DNA of 64,000 nucleotides from positions 64,604,212-64,668,211 of the forward strand of contig CM069870.1 in assembly GCA_036172665.1 (NCBI GenBank). Reading direction: 5' to 3'. A model generated the notes under the pieces. The model worked only from the letters and a program-made list of their open reading frames with translations, ran no database searches and was not told the origin of the DNA. Made by a program: the position numbers and the translations under genes. This DNA comes from Prosopocoilus inquinatus (taxonomy: Eukaryota > Arthropoda > Insecta > Coleoptera > Lucanidae). Below, piece by piece: positions 11,757 to 22,336 of the stretch (positions are counted from its first letter, which is position 1; the number at the start of each line of letters is the position of its first letter).

Positions 11757-11989
11757 GAATCGGTGAATGCATAATCATGTTCAATCCAAATTTACTGTGT
11801 TGAGAAAACAACAAATAACTTTCTAGATTTTTATTTTGAGTGAATTATTGGCTTAAAATTCTTGCAGGTAAGGATATCTGAAGCCTCCTGAAGCCAATAA
11901 TTACTTAAAATAAAAATCTAGAGAAAGTTATTGGTTGTTTTCCCAACACAGTAAATTTGGACTGAACATGATTATGCATTCACCGATTC
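11757..11989. repeat. Long near-perfect palindrome (98-bp arms, 36-bp spacer)
   Basis: The left arm 11757-11854 (starting GAATCGGTGAATGCATAATC) is the reverse complement of 11891-11989 with only a few mismatches and small indels, about 93% identical by eye. The spacer is 11855-11890. A transcript would form a long hairpin. It has no transposon-like coding content and no clear target duplication. Confidence 0.9.
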
Positions 11990-14900
11990 GGTTGTAGTTG
12001 CGGAGCGAGATTCTAGATTTAATTTGTACTCTGGTACGTGTACGAGTTTTGGAAGTCATTGCGTAGTCGACAATCCCGACCTGACAGAACGTCAGGAGGT
12101 GATGCCGCAAGTCAGGTTACCAGGAGGCTATAAAAATCCTACCAGACTTATCTCCAATCGAAACGGTTAAAACGCTAGCGCCCTGCGTTAGACCGTCATT
12201 TGTTACTATTTCAACTTCAATCGCGCGGACGTCCAGATCGATTTTTTTTGTTACAGTTTAATTTCTTGGTTATTTTCAGCAGGCAGGTTTGGTACATTTT
12301 AGTTGTTGGCCGTTGGCCATACTCTTTGTTTCCGGTCCAAGTGCGTTTTCATTGTGCCTGAAAGTCGCGTTATCTTTTACTGTAATCTGGTTGACCGACA
12401 TCTTGTTCCTACAGAATTTGTTTCCGGCCTTTTCTTTTGTTCTAGCATCATTCGTTTCGCCATCACAAGGTACAGACGCATGTGCATTCTTCCGTGAATT
12501 TTTGTGACTTGTGTTGCAAAATTCTGTTTAAACACAGCACAGCTAGTATCTTTTGTGCTTCTTGAATCCTTAGATTTCTGAGTTAAACAGAAAGGTAATT
12601 ATGTGATGCATTAAAGCGACCCGGGCCCTTATTAGATTTCCTTGTTCCAACAGAGAAATCCACTTTTTAGTGTCGCTTTCCAAATCTTCTGTCTTTCGAC
12701 ACTTCTTTTCCGTGTGTCGTGCACCTGTTTCGACGGAGAATAGGTCTTCGACGTCGTCCGGGGGAAAACTCCTGCAACATCATGTCCTGCTAGAATGTCA
12801 TCGATACACCCGGAGCATCAACAGTTCAGCGAAGCGCCACGAGGTGACACTACGGCGTCTGCCGTTTGAATCAAATCGGCAGATGTTTCACCACAGCATT
12901 TGACGACATGCTGCCATATAACCAACTACCGGACAACAAATCGTGATGTATCTAATAATCTTAAGTTATATTTTGTACGTAAAAATCAGAATACTGTTTC
13001 ACAATTTGCGAAGAGTTGTGTTGTATCTTAGTTGATATCAGTTAATAATCTAACTCACAAATTCTAACGCCTCGTACGTACGATTGGCTCATTTAAGTCA
13101 GACTTGTGAGTTCTTGTAAATTTAATTTGTGAACATTATTTATGCGTTTTAAGTACGTACTGTCGTGTTGTTGCGACGAATATTTAATGTTATATATTAA
13201 ATTTTGGCGCACGTTGCGAACCTTGGAGAGCGATTCCGCAGTGGTGTAGCATTAGCTGGGGGTTATTCTCCTGGCGACCTTGACGTATTGACCCCGCGAA
13301 TCTCTATCTGATTCTAGCTCTGGACAGCTGATTGTCTTCCTCGGCGCTAGCTTGCCACTTTTTTCGTCAAATGCTCAGGAGATAACGTAAGTTCATGCAG
13401 GTGGTAGCATTTCACAATATCCTAGCAACGCTGGGTATGATATATGCTGTAATTTCGTAACAGGGATTTTGGCCGGATTGGCTGGCGTTAATAAATCAGC
13501 TGTCGCACTAAATAATGATGTTGGATTCATATGTATTTTCTTGGAACTGTGTAACACCGAACGGGTCTGTTTTGATACAAAATTCTTTTTTATACTATTA
13601 TCGAAAATATTGGCCTAGCGGTCAATAATTTTTATTTTTATGTTAAGCTTGCGGCAACCTTTATTGCTTCCATCAGAGCAATAACTATGAAAGGAAGGTT
13701 ACAATTATTGAACTAAACACAATAAAAAATTAACTTACATATTTTTATATTGAAATTACATTTCAAAATTATTATTATTCCTTTTTTATCTTAGTTTAAA
13801 TTTTGCGTAATTAAATAAAATTAACGAGGGTACATGGTGCCGACTGTTTTATGGTTTTAAACTATTGAATTTTTTAGTGTATTGAATAAAGCTGACGAGT
13901 GATGTATTTGAATTCTTTTATTAATGTCTGGTCAAAATTAAGTGGCGCAATGTTGTCGGGTTTAATCAATTCCTGCGTCCGTCACGTCTCGTCTGCCGGC
14001 ATTGTGCTGAAGATAATGTCCCCAGCACTACATATTACTAGTGCTCAGGAGGTAGGTAGCAACTTCTCTAAACGGAATTTTGAAACGTAATACCCTTACC
14101 CAGCTGTGAAACACGCTGGCGCTAAATCTGCAATGTGCGAAATAAAATAAAAGACTCTGGTTACGTCACTCATCACTTCCAGCGTGAATTAGATGCATTA
14201 TTTTGTTCTCCAGTTATTACACAGAATTAGTGAACGTTATTTCAAGACATGATAAAATAGCGTGTAAAATTTAGTTTGTAAAAAAAAGCTGTAATACTTT
14301 CGGCGATCCCTTTTCCATTAAAAATTTTATCGCGTAATTACTGGAAAGTAAAGAAAGGAGCAACTTAATGTCAATAAAAACTTTTAATACGTTCACTTTA
14401 TGAAAAAAACGAGCAGTTCGCAACTTTTTACGCGCGCAATAAAAATTCCGAGCGCGTCTCGCTCGATTCAAAGAGATAAAACAATGGGAGGGAGGGAGGA
14501 GGCGACGCCCGACGTCTCCGGCAAAAAGAGACGCCGAGGCCGGTACAAATTCATCTCTTCTCGGCTAAACCGCAACGCCGGCTTGAACGCAAACCATGTA
14601 AACCGAAGATGGATGCGCGAAATTCGCAGAGCGAAAAACTGCATTTCCCTTAATCTAAGAAACAATCTTCGGATGTTTTATGGCTTTAGTTGGGATGTAG
14701 TTTCGGGCTATGAAACGTTCTGAATACGAAACGAGACATAACTTCGTTTCAACTCCAGCGCGGAAACTTAAAACCAGTAAAATCGGTTATTTTTAAGCTA
14801 GGGGATGCTTCAATTAACATTTGACTTCGGAAGCTCGCGATTTATATATAAGTTCTCGTGAATTTGCATACCGCAAATAAAAATTCTTCGTAACTCAAAG

Positions 14901-15020
14901 ATAAAACGCGAGTTTCCGTCCGTCGGCGTCGGCGGCGGCGTCGCGTCGTTTATTTGACGAAACAGTTGTAACAGAAATTTAAAGCAGGGATAGATAATGC
15001 CCGACTGGAAAATACATTTC
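11990..15020. other. Unassigned sequence
   Basis: No recognisable gene. A TTTTGGCGCACGTTG motif near 13203 resembles an LTR retroelement primer binding site, but nothing around it supports that. Open frames at 12289-12507, 12670-12903 and 14400-14723 lack known domains. Sequence near 14400-14990 is GC-richer, with a CGGCGGCGGCG run at about 14925. Confidence 0.35.
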
Positions 15021-15302
15021 GGTTGAGTGGTGGTAAATTTCCATATAAAGAGGATTCCTCGAGTAGGTAGTTGAGAAAGTGATAAATTTGGAGCAAACAA
15101 ATAGGCCTTTCAAGGGGCAACTGTTTCGAAAGGAATAATTTTGGTTAGGCAGCACCGAAAGTCTTCATAAAAGTAGATCGAAGATTAACTTCATGAACTG
15201 AAGTACTATATTTTCTGTTCAAATTAATTTAGTAGAGTTTTGGTTATAGGGTCGTTCGGAAGGATTGGACTGGTTTAGTTTTTTTAAGACACTCTTTCGT
15301 TG

Positions 15303-15352
15303 TAGACCTTATATTTCGAAACAGATTTGTTCCATCATCAGAGGCTCTAAAT
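15303..15352 (-). ncRNA. Hammerhead-like motif in left PLE arm
   Basis: On the minus strand the sequence reads AGAGCCT-CTGATGA-T, stem II (GGAAC/GUUUC around AAATCT), then GAAA-TATAAGGTCTAC. GCCU before the core can pair with AGGU after a minimal stem III, as in type I hammerheads with very short helix III. One nucleotide (T) lies between CTGATGA and stem II, a departure from the canonical core. The same motif is at 25329-25376 in the right arm. Hammerhead motifs in the terminal repeats of Penelope-like elements are established knowledge. Confidence 0.6.
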
Positions 15353-15398
15353 GATACAAAATATGAGTTCGTGAAATATTATGAACAAATAATTGTTA

Positions 15399-15726
15399 AG
15401 TGTGGTTTATACAGTCACTAAAACTAATAACTAAACATTAATAACTATCAACTAAGAAATTAAAAGACCATACTGATACGAAGCGGTTTATACAACTTCA
15501 CTAAAAATTAAGAATTCGTTTATTTCAATTTTTAGTGGAAAAATTGGATGACCGTAAATTTGACTATACTTTCTCTACAGTTAACATCCCTCCACGGAAT
15601 TTTCACAGCTAGGTGTGCAACGAGCATGTGTAATTTTTGCTTGTATGAACGGAAACTTTTGCATAGTTTAAATTTTAGTTTTAGTTAATTTTTAGTTTTA
15701 GTTTTAGTGACTGTATAAACCAAACA
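15399..15726. mobile_element. MITE, 328 bp, inserted in the PLE arm
   Basis: Terminal inverted repeats share GGTTTATACAGTCACTAAAA (left just after 15399; right end 15726 is its reverse complement). It is flanked by TTA on both sides (15396-15398 and 15727-15729). The homologous position in the right arm (around 25280) has a single TTA, so this is a clean filled site versus empty site comparison. A 3-bp TTA duplication suits PIF/Harbinger; if the outer TA is counted it could instead be Tc1/mariner. It has no coding capacity and an AT-rich interior with TTTTAGTTTTAG repeats. Confidence 0.85.
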
Positions 15727-15925
15727 TTACTTACAACAGCTTGAGGGTTCAAATTGAAGTAGCACATTACAATAATTAAAAATAAAAATTTTTTACAAGA
15801 ACACTTGTTGAAAAGTTGATTAAAACATATTAAAAACCAGTGCAAGAGGGACGGACAAAAATTATAGGTTAAGCGTCAAATGGTGGACGTGAAAGTGCGG
15901 GAAGCACAAGGATCAAGGAGCACAC

Positions 15926-17219
15926 TGTCACGTTTTCATTTAATTAAACATTGCAAATATAGGTATCGCCCTCTCTGGTCAATCGTTTAAATTTTTCCAT
16001 GAATTTGCGCATGTCCTGCTTAAAAATTTTATTCTTGCGCACTACCATTTTTAACTATCACTGAAAAATCACGAGGTGAAACTCATCGGATAAGTTGCGA
16101 AATTTTAAAATAAATTGGCCACGAATTGTGTGGAATTAAAAGCAACTATCAAGAGCATTAAAAACCAGCCAAATTTTCGTGGGTTTTGTTGTTATTTGGT
16201 CCTCGGACTGGTTTTCGTCACTTCGAGTGGAAAAACTTTCATCGCACGTAGTGCTCATTCTTTTCTTCCGACAAAACCTGGATTAATTAATCGAATTTTT
16301 CTTTTGTTGTTTGTGCACATTCCGGAAATTTCTCTTGGACTTTGGACTCCGCCACGTGAATAACAAATTCACGCCCTTCGAAGCCCACATTCTTCGCTTT
16401 CTAACAACAGAGGGAATTCACGCAAGACATAGGAAAAATTACCTATCGGAAGCGGTCCGTGAGTTACAGTTTTTATTTTTTTATTATTAATTATTGGAAA
16501 TTGTCGATATCGGAAAGTTAAAGTTGGAGGTTTAATGTAGATACATGTTTATAGTAACTAAGAAAACACTTATACTCAGTAGAATTAGTTTTTTTTTAAG
16601 TTAATTAGCTAGAAGTGAAAGCTGTTAGGGTTGTCGAGCGCAATTACCAACATTTTGGTTTTTTTGTTGAATTTATCGCGTGCTTCGACATTTGCCTTAA
16701 AACAAAAATAGTACTATTTTGGGCCATAGGGTAGTTACCGTATCTATCTCAAAAGGTCATGATATACTAATTACATATTTGCATTTAATTGATCTGTTTG
16801 TTCCACCAGTTATTTGTGGATTTAACTTTTTGGACTTAATAAAGTAATATTGAATCGATCTTTTTGGTGTACAACTTTTTGATATGGCATTAACCTGCGT
16901 GAACCGATTTGGAGTTTTGAGAGATGCATTTAACTGTAAAATCTAATTATTTTCACCGTTTTCTTTGTGAAGATGGTAATTTTTTTACTTCTGGGGTTTT
17001 AAATAAACGGTGTGGCGCCCAATTCCTTTTTTTTTTGTTTACCTCATTTTTTTGTTCGAATACTTTGTGCAAACCTCCCCTCGCCGACTTTGAGCTAGCG
17101 GCCATACCAGCTAGATTTTTCTGGGTATGTATCTCGTCTGCCTCGGTACCCTACAAGATCTACAGGGTCGGTTCTATAATCCATTTGCATAGAATTTATG
17201 GGGAATCACAGACGTGACA
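15926..17219 (+). mobile_element. Solo LTR, 1294 bp, with ACAC target duplication
   Basis: Begins TGTCACG and ends CGTGACA, which are perfect 7-bp inverted termini. It is flanked by ACAC at 15922-15925 and 17220-17223. The uninterrupted right PLE arm has a single ACAC at this point (near 25090). It carries AATAAA signals near 16840 and 17005. The TG...CA ends with a 4-bp duplication identify an LTR retrotransposon reduced to one LTR by recombination (Gypsy or BEL/Pao). Orientation is assumed from the AATAAA. Open frames at 16115-16363 and 16924-17217 lie inside and are not recognised. It is not obviously the same family as the LTRs at 1064 and 49018, although the terminal TGTCACG is shared. 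Confidence 0.9.
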
Positions 17220-17310
17220 ACACTTGTTAAAAATAAGGCGGCAAATTTGAAAATTAAAATGGAAGGGTTAGGATCTGCTTATGTTCTTTTCTTTTTTCCA
17301 TTAAATTACC

Positions 17311-17535
17311 TCAGTAATATTAGCAGTTACGCGCATTGGGAAAATAAATTCAGATAGGGCTCGATTAATTAAAGTAATCTTTGATGCTCCATTTACAGCA
17401 CGTACTGCACAACAAAAGGACGCTTATGTGGTAAGAACGGAATTCAAGAACAGAGTTGCCAGGGGTGAGGATAATATACGTTTAAAGTTTGTAAAAGGCA
17501 TGCCTAAAATAGTACCAAATGCAAAAAACGAATAG
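17311..17535 (+). pseudogene. ORF1 (gag-like) C-terminal remnant
   Basis: An open frame from the truncation point to TAG at 17533-17535. Its translation, for example KINSDRARLIKVIFD and IRLKFVKGMPKIVPNAK, resembles the C-terminus of ORF1 proteins of insect Jockey/CR1-type elements. The start is missing because the element is 5' truncated. Confidence 0.65.
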
Positions 17536-17573
17536 AAGCCCAACAGATAGTACAATCTTGTAAGTATGAAATT

Positions 17574-20429
17574 TTGTATCAAAATGTGCGGGGTCTTAAT
17601 ACTAAAATATCTGAATTTTTTATCAACTGCTGCGAATCTGATATATATATGATAGTATTATCAGAAACATGGATCCATTCTCATATACACTCCAACGAAT
17701 TATTTCCTGAACGTTTCATGGTATATAGAAGTGATAGAGTGTCTGGAAGAGGTGGTGGTGTATTGGCTGCCATAAAACAAAATTTAAATTCTTATAATCT
17801 GAATTTGGTGTCTCCTGTTGTAGGCATTGATGTTTTAGCGGTAAAGGTTGATGCCTCCACGGTTGTAATTATATACCTTCCTCCGTCTACACAACTGAAT
17901 GATTACGTCATACTTCTGGATTATTTAGATACCGCTATAAATTTCTTTGAACCGGTTATTATGGTGGGGGATTTTAATATACCAGAATATTTGGATTGTT
18001 CTCTAGGGTTGAGAACTACAAATTTATTCAGCATTTTTTTACAGTTTATGTCCTTCAATAATTTAACGCAGAATAATAATGTTGAAAACTCTAATAACAG
18101 AATTTTGGACTTAGTTCTCACTAATGATAAACTATTGGTGAATGTATATAGAGAGGATCTGCCACTTGTTCGTGAAGATGGCCATCACCCTTGCCTTTAC
18201 ATTGATGTTCTCTGTGAAATTGAAAAAGCCAACTTCTTCTTAAGGAATAATGATATCAACAAATATAATTTTCGAAATGCAAACCTTACCAATCTTTACG
18301 CTGACCTAGCCCTGACTGATTGGACTGCTGTTTTAAATAGTAAAGATGTTGAATGTGCAACTTCTCACTTTTACAATATAATTTTTGAGCTCTTAGATAA
18401 ATATGTGCCAAAAAGAACCCTAACTTCAACTAGAGCCCAATATCCAATATGGTTTACGCCCTCAATTATAAGTAAAATTAAGCGAAAAAACAAACATTGG
18501 AACGCTTACAGAAAGTCTGGAAATATTTATCATTTGGAAATAGTTCGACAGCTTCGCCGAGAAATTCGAAAGGAAACGCGTAATGAATATAGAAATTTTA
18601 TATCTGATGCTGAATATTCTCTGAAGAGTGATCCTAAAAAGTTTTGGAAATTCGTCAATCAGAAGAAAAACATGTCCAGTGTGCCTCGTGCTATGGTTTA
18701 TCGAGATAATTTACTTCATAGTCAACAAGAAATAGTGAATGCTTTTGCAGATCATTTTTCAAGTGTTTTTAACTATAATCATGTTAGTGCCGCTGATAAC
18801 ATGAGCTGTGATTTCTGTGATAAAAATTGTGGTTCAGTCTATTACGATGAAGACGCGTCTGTTAATAACCTAGTCCTGAATATGTTCACTATTGAAAATT
18901 GTGATATTACAAAGGTTGTGAAAAAATTTAAATCTAATTACGTTTGTGGTCCTGATAATGTCCCTGCGTTTTTTGTTGTTGATTGTATTAGTTGTTTGTT
19001 AACTCCGTTATGTTATTTATTTAATTTAATATTGCGCCAGTCACACTATCCTGTCATGTGGAAATTAAGTCGAGTAACACCAGTATTTAAGTCTGGAGAT
19101 AAATCACTTATAACGAACTACAGGCCCATTTCATTATTATGCAATTTTGGGAAAATATTTGAATCCATCCTCTCTGATGTGATTTATTATCACGTTGTAA
19201 ATAAGATTGTACCAGAGCAACATGGATTCATTAAGGGTCGCTCGACTGCCACCAATTTATGTGAATTTACGCAATTTGTATCGAGTGCGTTAGATAACCG
19301 TCTGCAAGTAGATGTCATATACACGGATTTGTCCAAAGCCTTTGACCGAGTTAATCATTGTGCTCTCCTAAGTAAATTAAGATCTTTCGGTTTGTGCAAC
19401 AGCTTGCTAGTATTAATGAAATCTCTTCTCGTAGGTAGGTCAATCTTTGTAGAATATGCTGGTTTTATTTCAAACATGTTTTGCGCGCTTAGTGGAGTCA
19501 CTCAAGGTTCCAATTTAGGTCCTCTTCTTTTCGTCATATTCTACAATGATGTAACTTCTAACATAAAATGTAACACCTTTATTTACGCTGATGATCTTAA
19601 AATCGCAAATGTTATTAGTTCTCAATCAGACTGTATTGATTTGCAGGATAGTATTGAAATGTTATGTACGTGGTGTATTCATAACAAACTGGATATTAAT
19701 GTCAGTAAATGTAAAAAAATGTCCTTTACTAGAAAAAACGATACTATTAACTATTTTTACAACTTAAATGGCACTCTGTTGACTACGTGTGAAGAGATTT
19801 CCGATTTAGGGGTAATTATGGATTCTGCCTTAACTTTTGTACCTCATATTTTGCATATTACAAATTTATCCTTAAAATTATTGGGCTTTATTATTAGAAA
19901 TACGAAAGATTTCACAAATATATTAGCTATTAAGTCACTTTTCTATGCTCTTGTTAGATCTAGGCTTGAATACTGTAGCGTTATCTGGAAACCTCACAAC
20001 TTAGTTTATATCAACCTTCTTGAAAATGTACTAAGAAAATTTGCAAAATATTTGTACTACAAATTATATAATTGTTTCCCGCCTTGGCATCAAAATCAGA
20101 TGATTCTGCTATCCGCAGGTAATGAAAATTCTTTAATATCCAGAAGAAATTTTAACTGTTTAACATTTTTACAAAATCTTTTGCATGGGGAAATTTCTTG
20201 CCCTTCATTACTAAGTGATATAAAGTTAATTGTGCCTCGAATCGCAAGCAGATGTCCTGTTACCTTTTATTATGATATTCCAAACACTTTCCATCATTTA
20301 CACTCTCCTCTGATCACTTGTTTCAGACTTTATAATGACATTTGCTCAGATCCTGTTTTTGATATATTTCATATAAAGTTTAAATGTGCTCCAATAAAAA
20401 GGAAAATCCTGGCAAAATATAATGTCTAA
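17574..20429 (+). CDS. ORF2: endonuclease-reverse transcriptase of the non-LTR element
   Basis: A 951-codon uninterrupted frame. The N-terminal half is an APE-type endonuclease: YQNVRGLNTK at the start, SETW (residues 30-33, metal-binding Glu), YRSDR, MVGDFNIP (about 130-137), LDLVLTND and DGHHP (about 202, the catalytic Asp-His of the usual SDHHP). The reverse transcriptase follows: VTPVFKSGDK, NYRPISLL, DLSKAFDRVNH (motif A, Asp about 585), GVTQGSNLGPLLF (motif B) and IYADDLKI (motif C, about 670-677). A thumb region has LGVIMDSALTF. The frame is open upstream of the listed TTG and no ATG lies in frame before QNVRG, so translation probably depends on ORF1 readthrough or reinitiation. It would nick target DNA and reverse transcribe the element RNA. 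The clade is not resolved (Jockey/CR1-like). Confidence 0.92.
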   Translation: MYQNVRGLNTKISEFFINCCESDIYMIVLSETWIHSHIHSNELFPERFMVYRSDRVSGRGGGVLAAIKQNLNSYNLNLVSPVVGIDVLAVKVDASTVVIIYLPPSTQLNDYVILLDYLDTAINFFEPVIMVGDFNIPEYLDCSLGLRTTNLFSIFLQFMSFNNLTQNNNVENSNNRILDLVLTNDKLLVNVYREDLPLVREDGHHPCLYIDVLCEIEKANFFLRNNDINKYNFRNANLTNLYADLALTDWTAVLNSKDVECATSHFYNIIFELLDKYVPKRTLTSTRAQYPIWFTPSIISKIKRKNKHWNAYRKSGNIYHLEIVRQLRREIRKETRNEYRNFISDAEYSLKSDPKKFWKFVNQKKNMSSVPRAMVYRDNLLHSQQEIVNAFADHFSSVFNYNHVSAADNMSCDFCDKNCGSVYYDEDASVNNLVLNMFTIENCDITKVVKKFKSNYVCGPDNVPAFFVVDCISCLLTPLCYLFNLILRQSHYPVMWKLSRVTPVFKSGDKSLITNYRPISLLCNFGKIFESILSDVIYYHVVNKIVPEQHGFIKGRSTATNLCEFTQFVSSALDNRLQVDVIYTDLSKAFDRVNHCALLSKLRSFGLCNSLLVLMKSLLVGRSIFVEYAGFISNMFCALSGVTQGSNLGPLLFVIFYNDVTSNIKCNTFIYADDLKIANVISSQSDCIDLQDSIEMLCTWCIHNKLDINVSKCKKMSFTRKNDTINYFYNLNGTLLTTCEEISDLGVIMDSALTFVPHILHITNLSLKLLGFIIRNTKDFTNILAIKSLFYALVRSRLEYCSVIWKPHNLVYINLLENVLRKFAKYLYYKLYNCFPPWHQNQMILLSAGNENSLISRRNFNCLTFLQNLLHGEISCPSLLSDIKLIVPRIASRCPVTFYYDIPNTFHHLHSPLITCFRLYNDICSDPVFDIFHIKFKCAPIKRKILAKYNV

Positions 20430-20723
20430 CTTAACGACACTGCTCCTTTCATCTTTGATATTGTCTTTATCTTTCAGTTAAACTTAGAATTAACTAGCTT
20501 AAATTTAGAGTTATTGTTTGCGGTAATTAATAGTGTTATTTTTACTGTTGCCGCAAAGTATCTCTACTTCTTGTTATTGCTGATACTATTTTTGTAATAT
20601 TTATTTTTTTTTCTTATTTAGTATATTAGCTCAGTGTGCGCCTTCTACGCCCTTAAACTAATGTCCATTATAGACTTGTACTGTCTGTTGGGAAATATAT
20701 TTATTATTATTATTTATTTATTT

Positions 20724-20953
20724 AAAATTACAGTAGATGTTACTTAAGTTTTGTATGTCCGATTGTGAATTCATAGTGTCAGCGTGAGTATAAATGTGAA
20801 ACATTTCAATAAAAAGCCTTTTTGCAAGTTGTTCTCCGTCGTAACCATTGATAAATTCAGCAAAATGAAATGAATCTTTCACGAAATAATGAAAGATTCA
20901 CTTCATTTTGCTGAATTTATCAACGATTTTCAATTACCTAATGATTATGTAAT
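20724..20953 (+). repeat. PLE copy 1 remainder, truncated at the mtDNA junction
   Basis: Resumes the PLE after the non-LTR insertion and runs through the start of the reverse transcriptase gene (NDFQLPNDYV) to ATGATTATGTAAT, where mitochondrial sequence begins. It matches 23549-23773 almost base for base. Contains the hairpin at 20847-20924. Confidence 0.9.
20847..20924. repeat. PLE hairpin, loop in orientation A
   Basis: 34-nt arms (20847-20880 and 20891-20924, one or two mismatches) enclose the 10-nt loop ACGAAATAAT. The equivalent hairpin at 23667-23744 has the same arms but the loop reads ATTATTTCGT, the exact reverse complement. Confidence 0.9.
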
Positions 20954-21311
20954 TAAGGGCACTTATTTTGTTGGGGTGATGGAAAAATTTATTTAACTTT
21001 TTTTTATGTTTATCACTAATTTGTGATTTATTGATCCACGTGTTGTGATTACAAGATTAAATTACCTTAGGGATAACAGCGTAATTGATTTGGAGGGTTC
21101 ATATCGATAAATCAGTTTGCGACCTCGATGTTGGATTAAAATTAACTTATGGTGTAGGGGCTATAAGGTTAAGTCTGTTCGACTTTTAAAATTTTACACG
21201 ATCTGAGTTTAAACCGGCGTGAGCCAGGTTGGTTTCTATCTTCATAAAAATTTAATATTTTAGTACGAAAAGACCAAGTATTAATTTAATGAATTTAGTT
21301 TTGAATATTAT
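20954..21311 (+). pseudogene. rrnL: 16S rRNA 3' portion (NUMT)
   Basis: Contains hallmark large-subunit segments: TTGTTGGGGTGATGG, ACCTTAGGGATAACAGCG (peptidyl transferase region), GCGACCTCGATGTTGG, GATCTGAGTTTAAACCGGCG, GAGCCAGGTTGGTTTCTATC and AGTACGAAA near the 3' end. Only about the last quarter of the gene is present. The 3' end is set by the following tRNA-Leu. Confidence 0.93.
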
Positions 21312-21377
21312 TATTGCTTTGGCAGATTAGTGCAGTAAATTTAGAATTTACGTATGTATGGGCAATACAGGCAATAA
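21312..21377 (+). pseudogene. trnL1: tRNA-Leu(UAG) (NUMT)
   Basis: Folds into a cloverleaf: acceptor TATTGCT/GGCAATA with one G-U, D-stem GCA/TGC, anticodon stem GTAAA/TTTAC with loop TTTAGAA (anticodon TAG), and T-stem TGTAT/ATACA. No disruptive mutation is seen, but the mitochondrial context means it is not an expressed nuclear tRNA gene. It lies directly between 16S and ND1 as in the insect mitochondrial genome. Confidence 0.92.
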
Positions 21378-22318
21378 TATTTGGTTTTGATTTAGTATTA
21401 TTATTATACGGGGTTTTAATTTTAATTATTTGTGTTTTAGTAGGGGTCGGCTTTTTGACTTTGTTGGAACGTAAAGTGTTAGGGTATATTCAATTGCGAA
21501 AGGGTCCCAATAAGGTTGGATTCACCAACCTTTCAGAGATGCTATTAAGTTATTTACTAAGGAACAGATTTATCCTTTAATATCAAACTATTATTTATAT
21601 TATTTTTGTCCTGTATTTAATTTGTTTTTATCATTATTGGTTTTGGATATGTATTCCTTTTTTTTGTATATTTATGAATTTTAGTTTAGGGGCCCTATAT
21701 TTTTTATGTTGTGCTAGGTTGGGTGTTTATACAGTAATGTTGGCTGGGTGACCTTCAAATTCAAATTATTCAATGTTGGGAAGATTGCGAGCGGTGGCTC
21801 AAACTATTTCTTATGAGGTAAGGTTGGCTTTGACAACATTATCATTTTTGATTTTGGTAATAAGATTAAATTTTTTGGATTTTAAAATTTATCAGAGAAG
21901 GGGTTGATTTTTTTTCTTGTGTTTACCTTTATGTATAATTTGATTTGTTTCCAGGTTGGCTGAGACAAATCGGACTCCTTTTGATTTTGCTGAAGGAGAA
22001 TCAGAGTTAGTTTCTGGTTTTAATGTTGAATATAGAGGGGGAGGATTTGCTTTAATTTTTTTAGCTGAGTATTCTAGAATTTTGTTTATGAGAATACTTT
22101 GTGTTTTATTATTTTTGGGTTCAGATTTTAAGGCTCCTATATTTTTTTTTCTTTTAGGTTTTATATCTTTTTTGTGGGTTTGAGTTCGAGGTACACTACC
22201 TCGATTTCGTTATGATAAGTTAATGTATTTAGCTTGAAAAAGGTATTTGCCTTTAGCTTTGAGTTATTTATCGTTTTTCCTCGGGATAAAAATTCTTATC
22301 TCTGTAGGACTGATATAG
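21377..22318 (+). pseudogene. nad1: NADH dehydrogenase subunit 1 (NUMT), two frameshifts
   Basis: Begins near ATA at 21377 (FGFDLVLLL...) and ends at TAG 22316-22318 after KILISVGL. Conserved segments include [17 protein letters not shown] (21463-21512), the [16 protein letters not shown] block, [12 protein letters not shown] and [20 protein letters not shown] (about 21962-22021). A deletion of about 10 bp after GPNKVGF (near 21524) and a 1-bp insertion in the T run at 21641-21644 shift the frame. Together they restore it, so the total length is still a multiple of three. TGA is read as Trp and AGA/AGG as Ser throughout. It would not encode a functional protein in the nucleus. Confidence 0.95.
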
Positions 22319-22336
22319 TGATTAAAATTTAGTAGT

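Larger units (their letters stand above)
17310..20722 (+). mobile_element. Non-LTR retrotransposon with intact ORF2, 5' truncated in ORF1
   Basis: Inserted into PLE sequence between CATTAAATTAC (left) and AGTAGATG (right). The uninterrupted form is seen at 23545-23565. TTAAATTAC repeats at the right junction as TTAAAATTAC, a target duplication of about 9 bp. The element holds the last 74 codons of ORF1, a complete-looking ORF2, a 3' UTR of about 270 bp and a TTATTATTATTATTTATTTA tail. The intact ORF2 and near-perfect target duplication suggest it is younger than its host PLE. Confidence 0.92.

Noticed and set aside
16115..17217. Open frames within the solo LTR
   Set aside because: They lie in a defined LTR and have no gag, pol or env resemblance.
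21314..21580. Treating the ND1 open frame as a nuclear gene starting at TTG 21314
   Set aside because: The first 20 codons are the tRNA-Leu; ND1 begins near 21377, and the frame ends at a decay frameshift.
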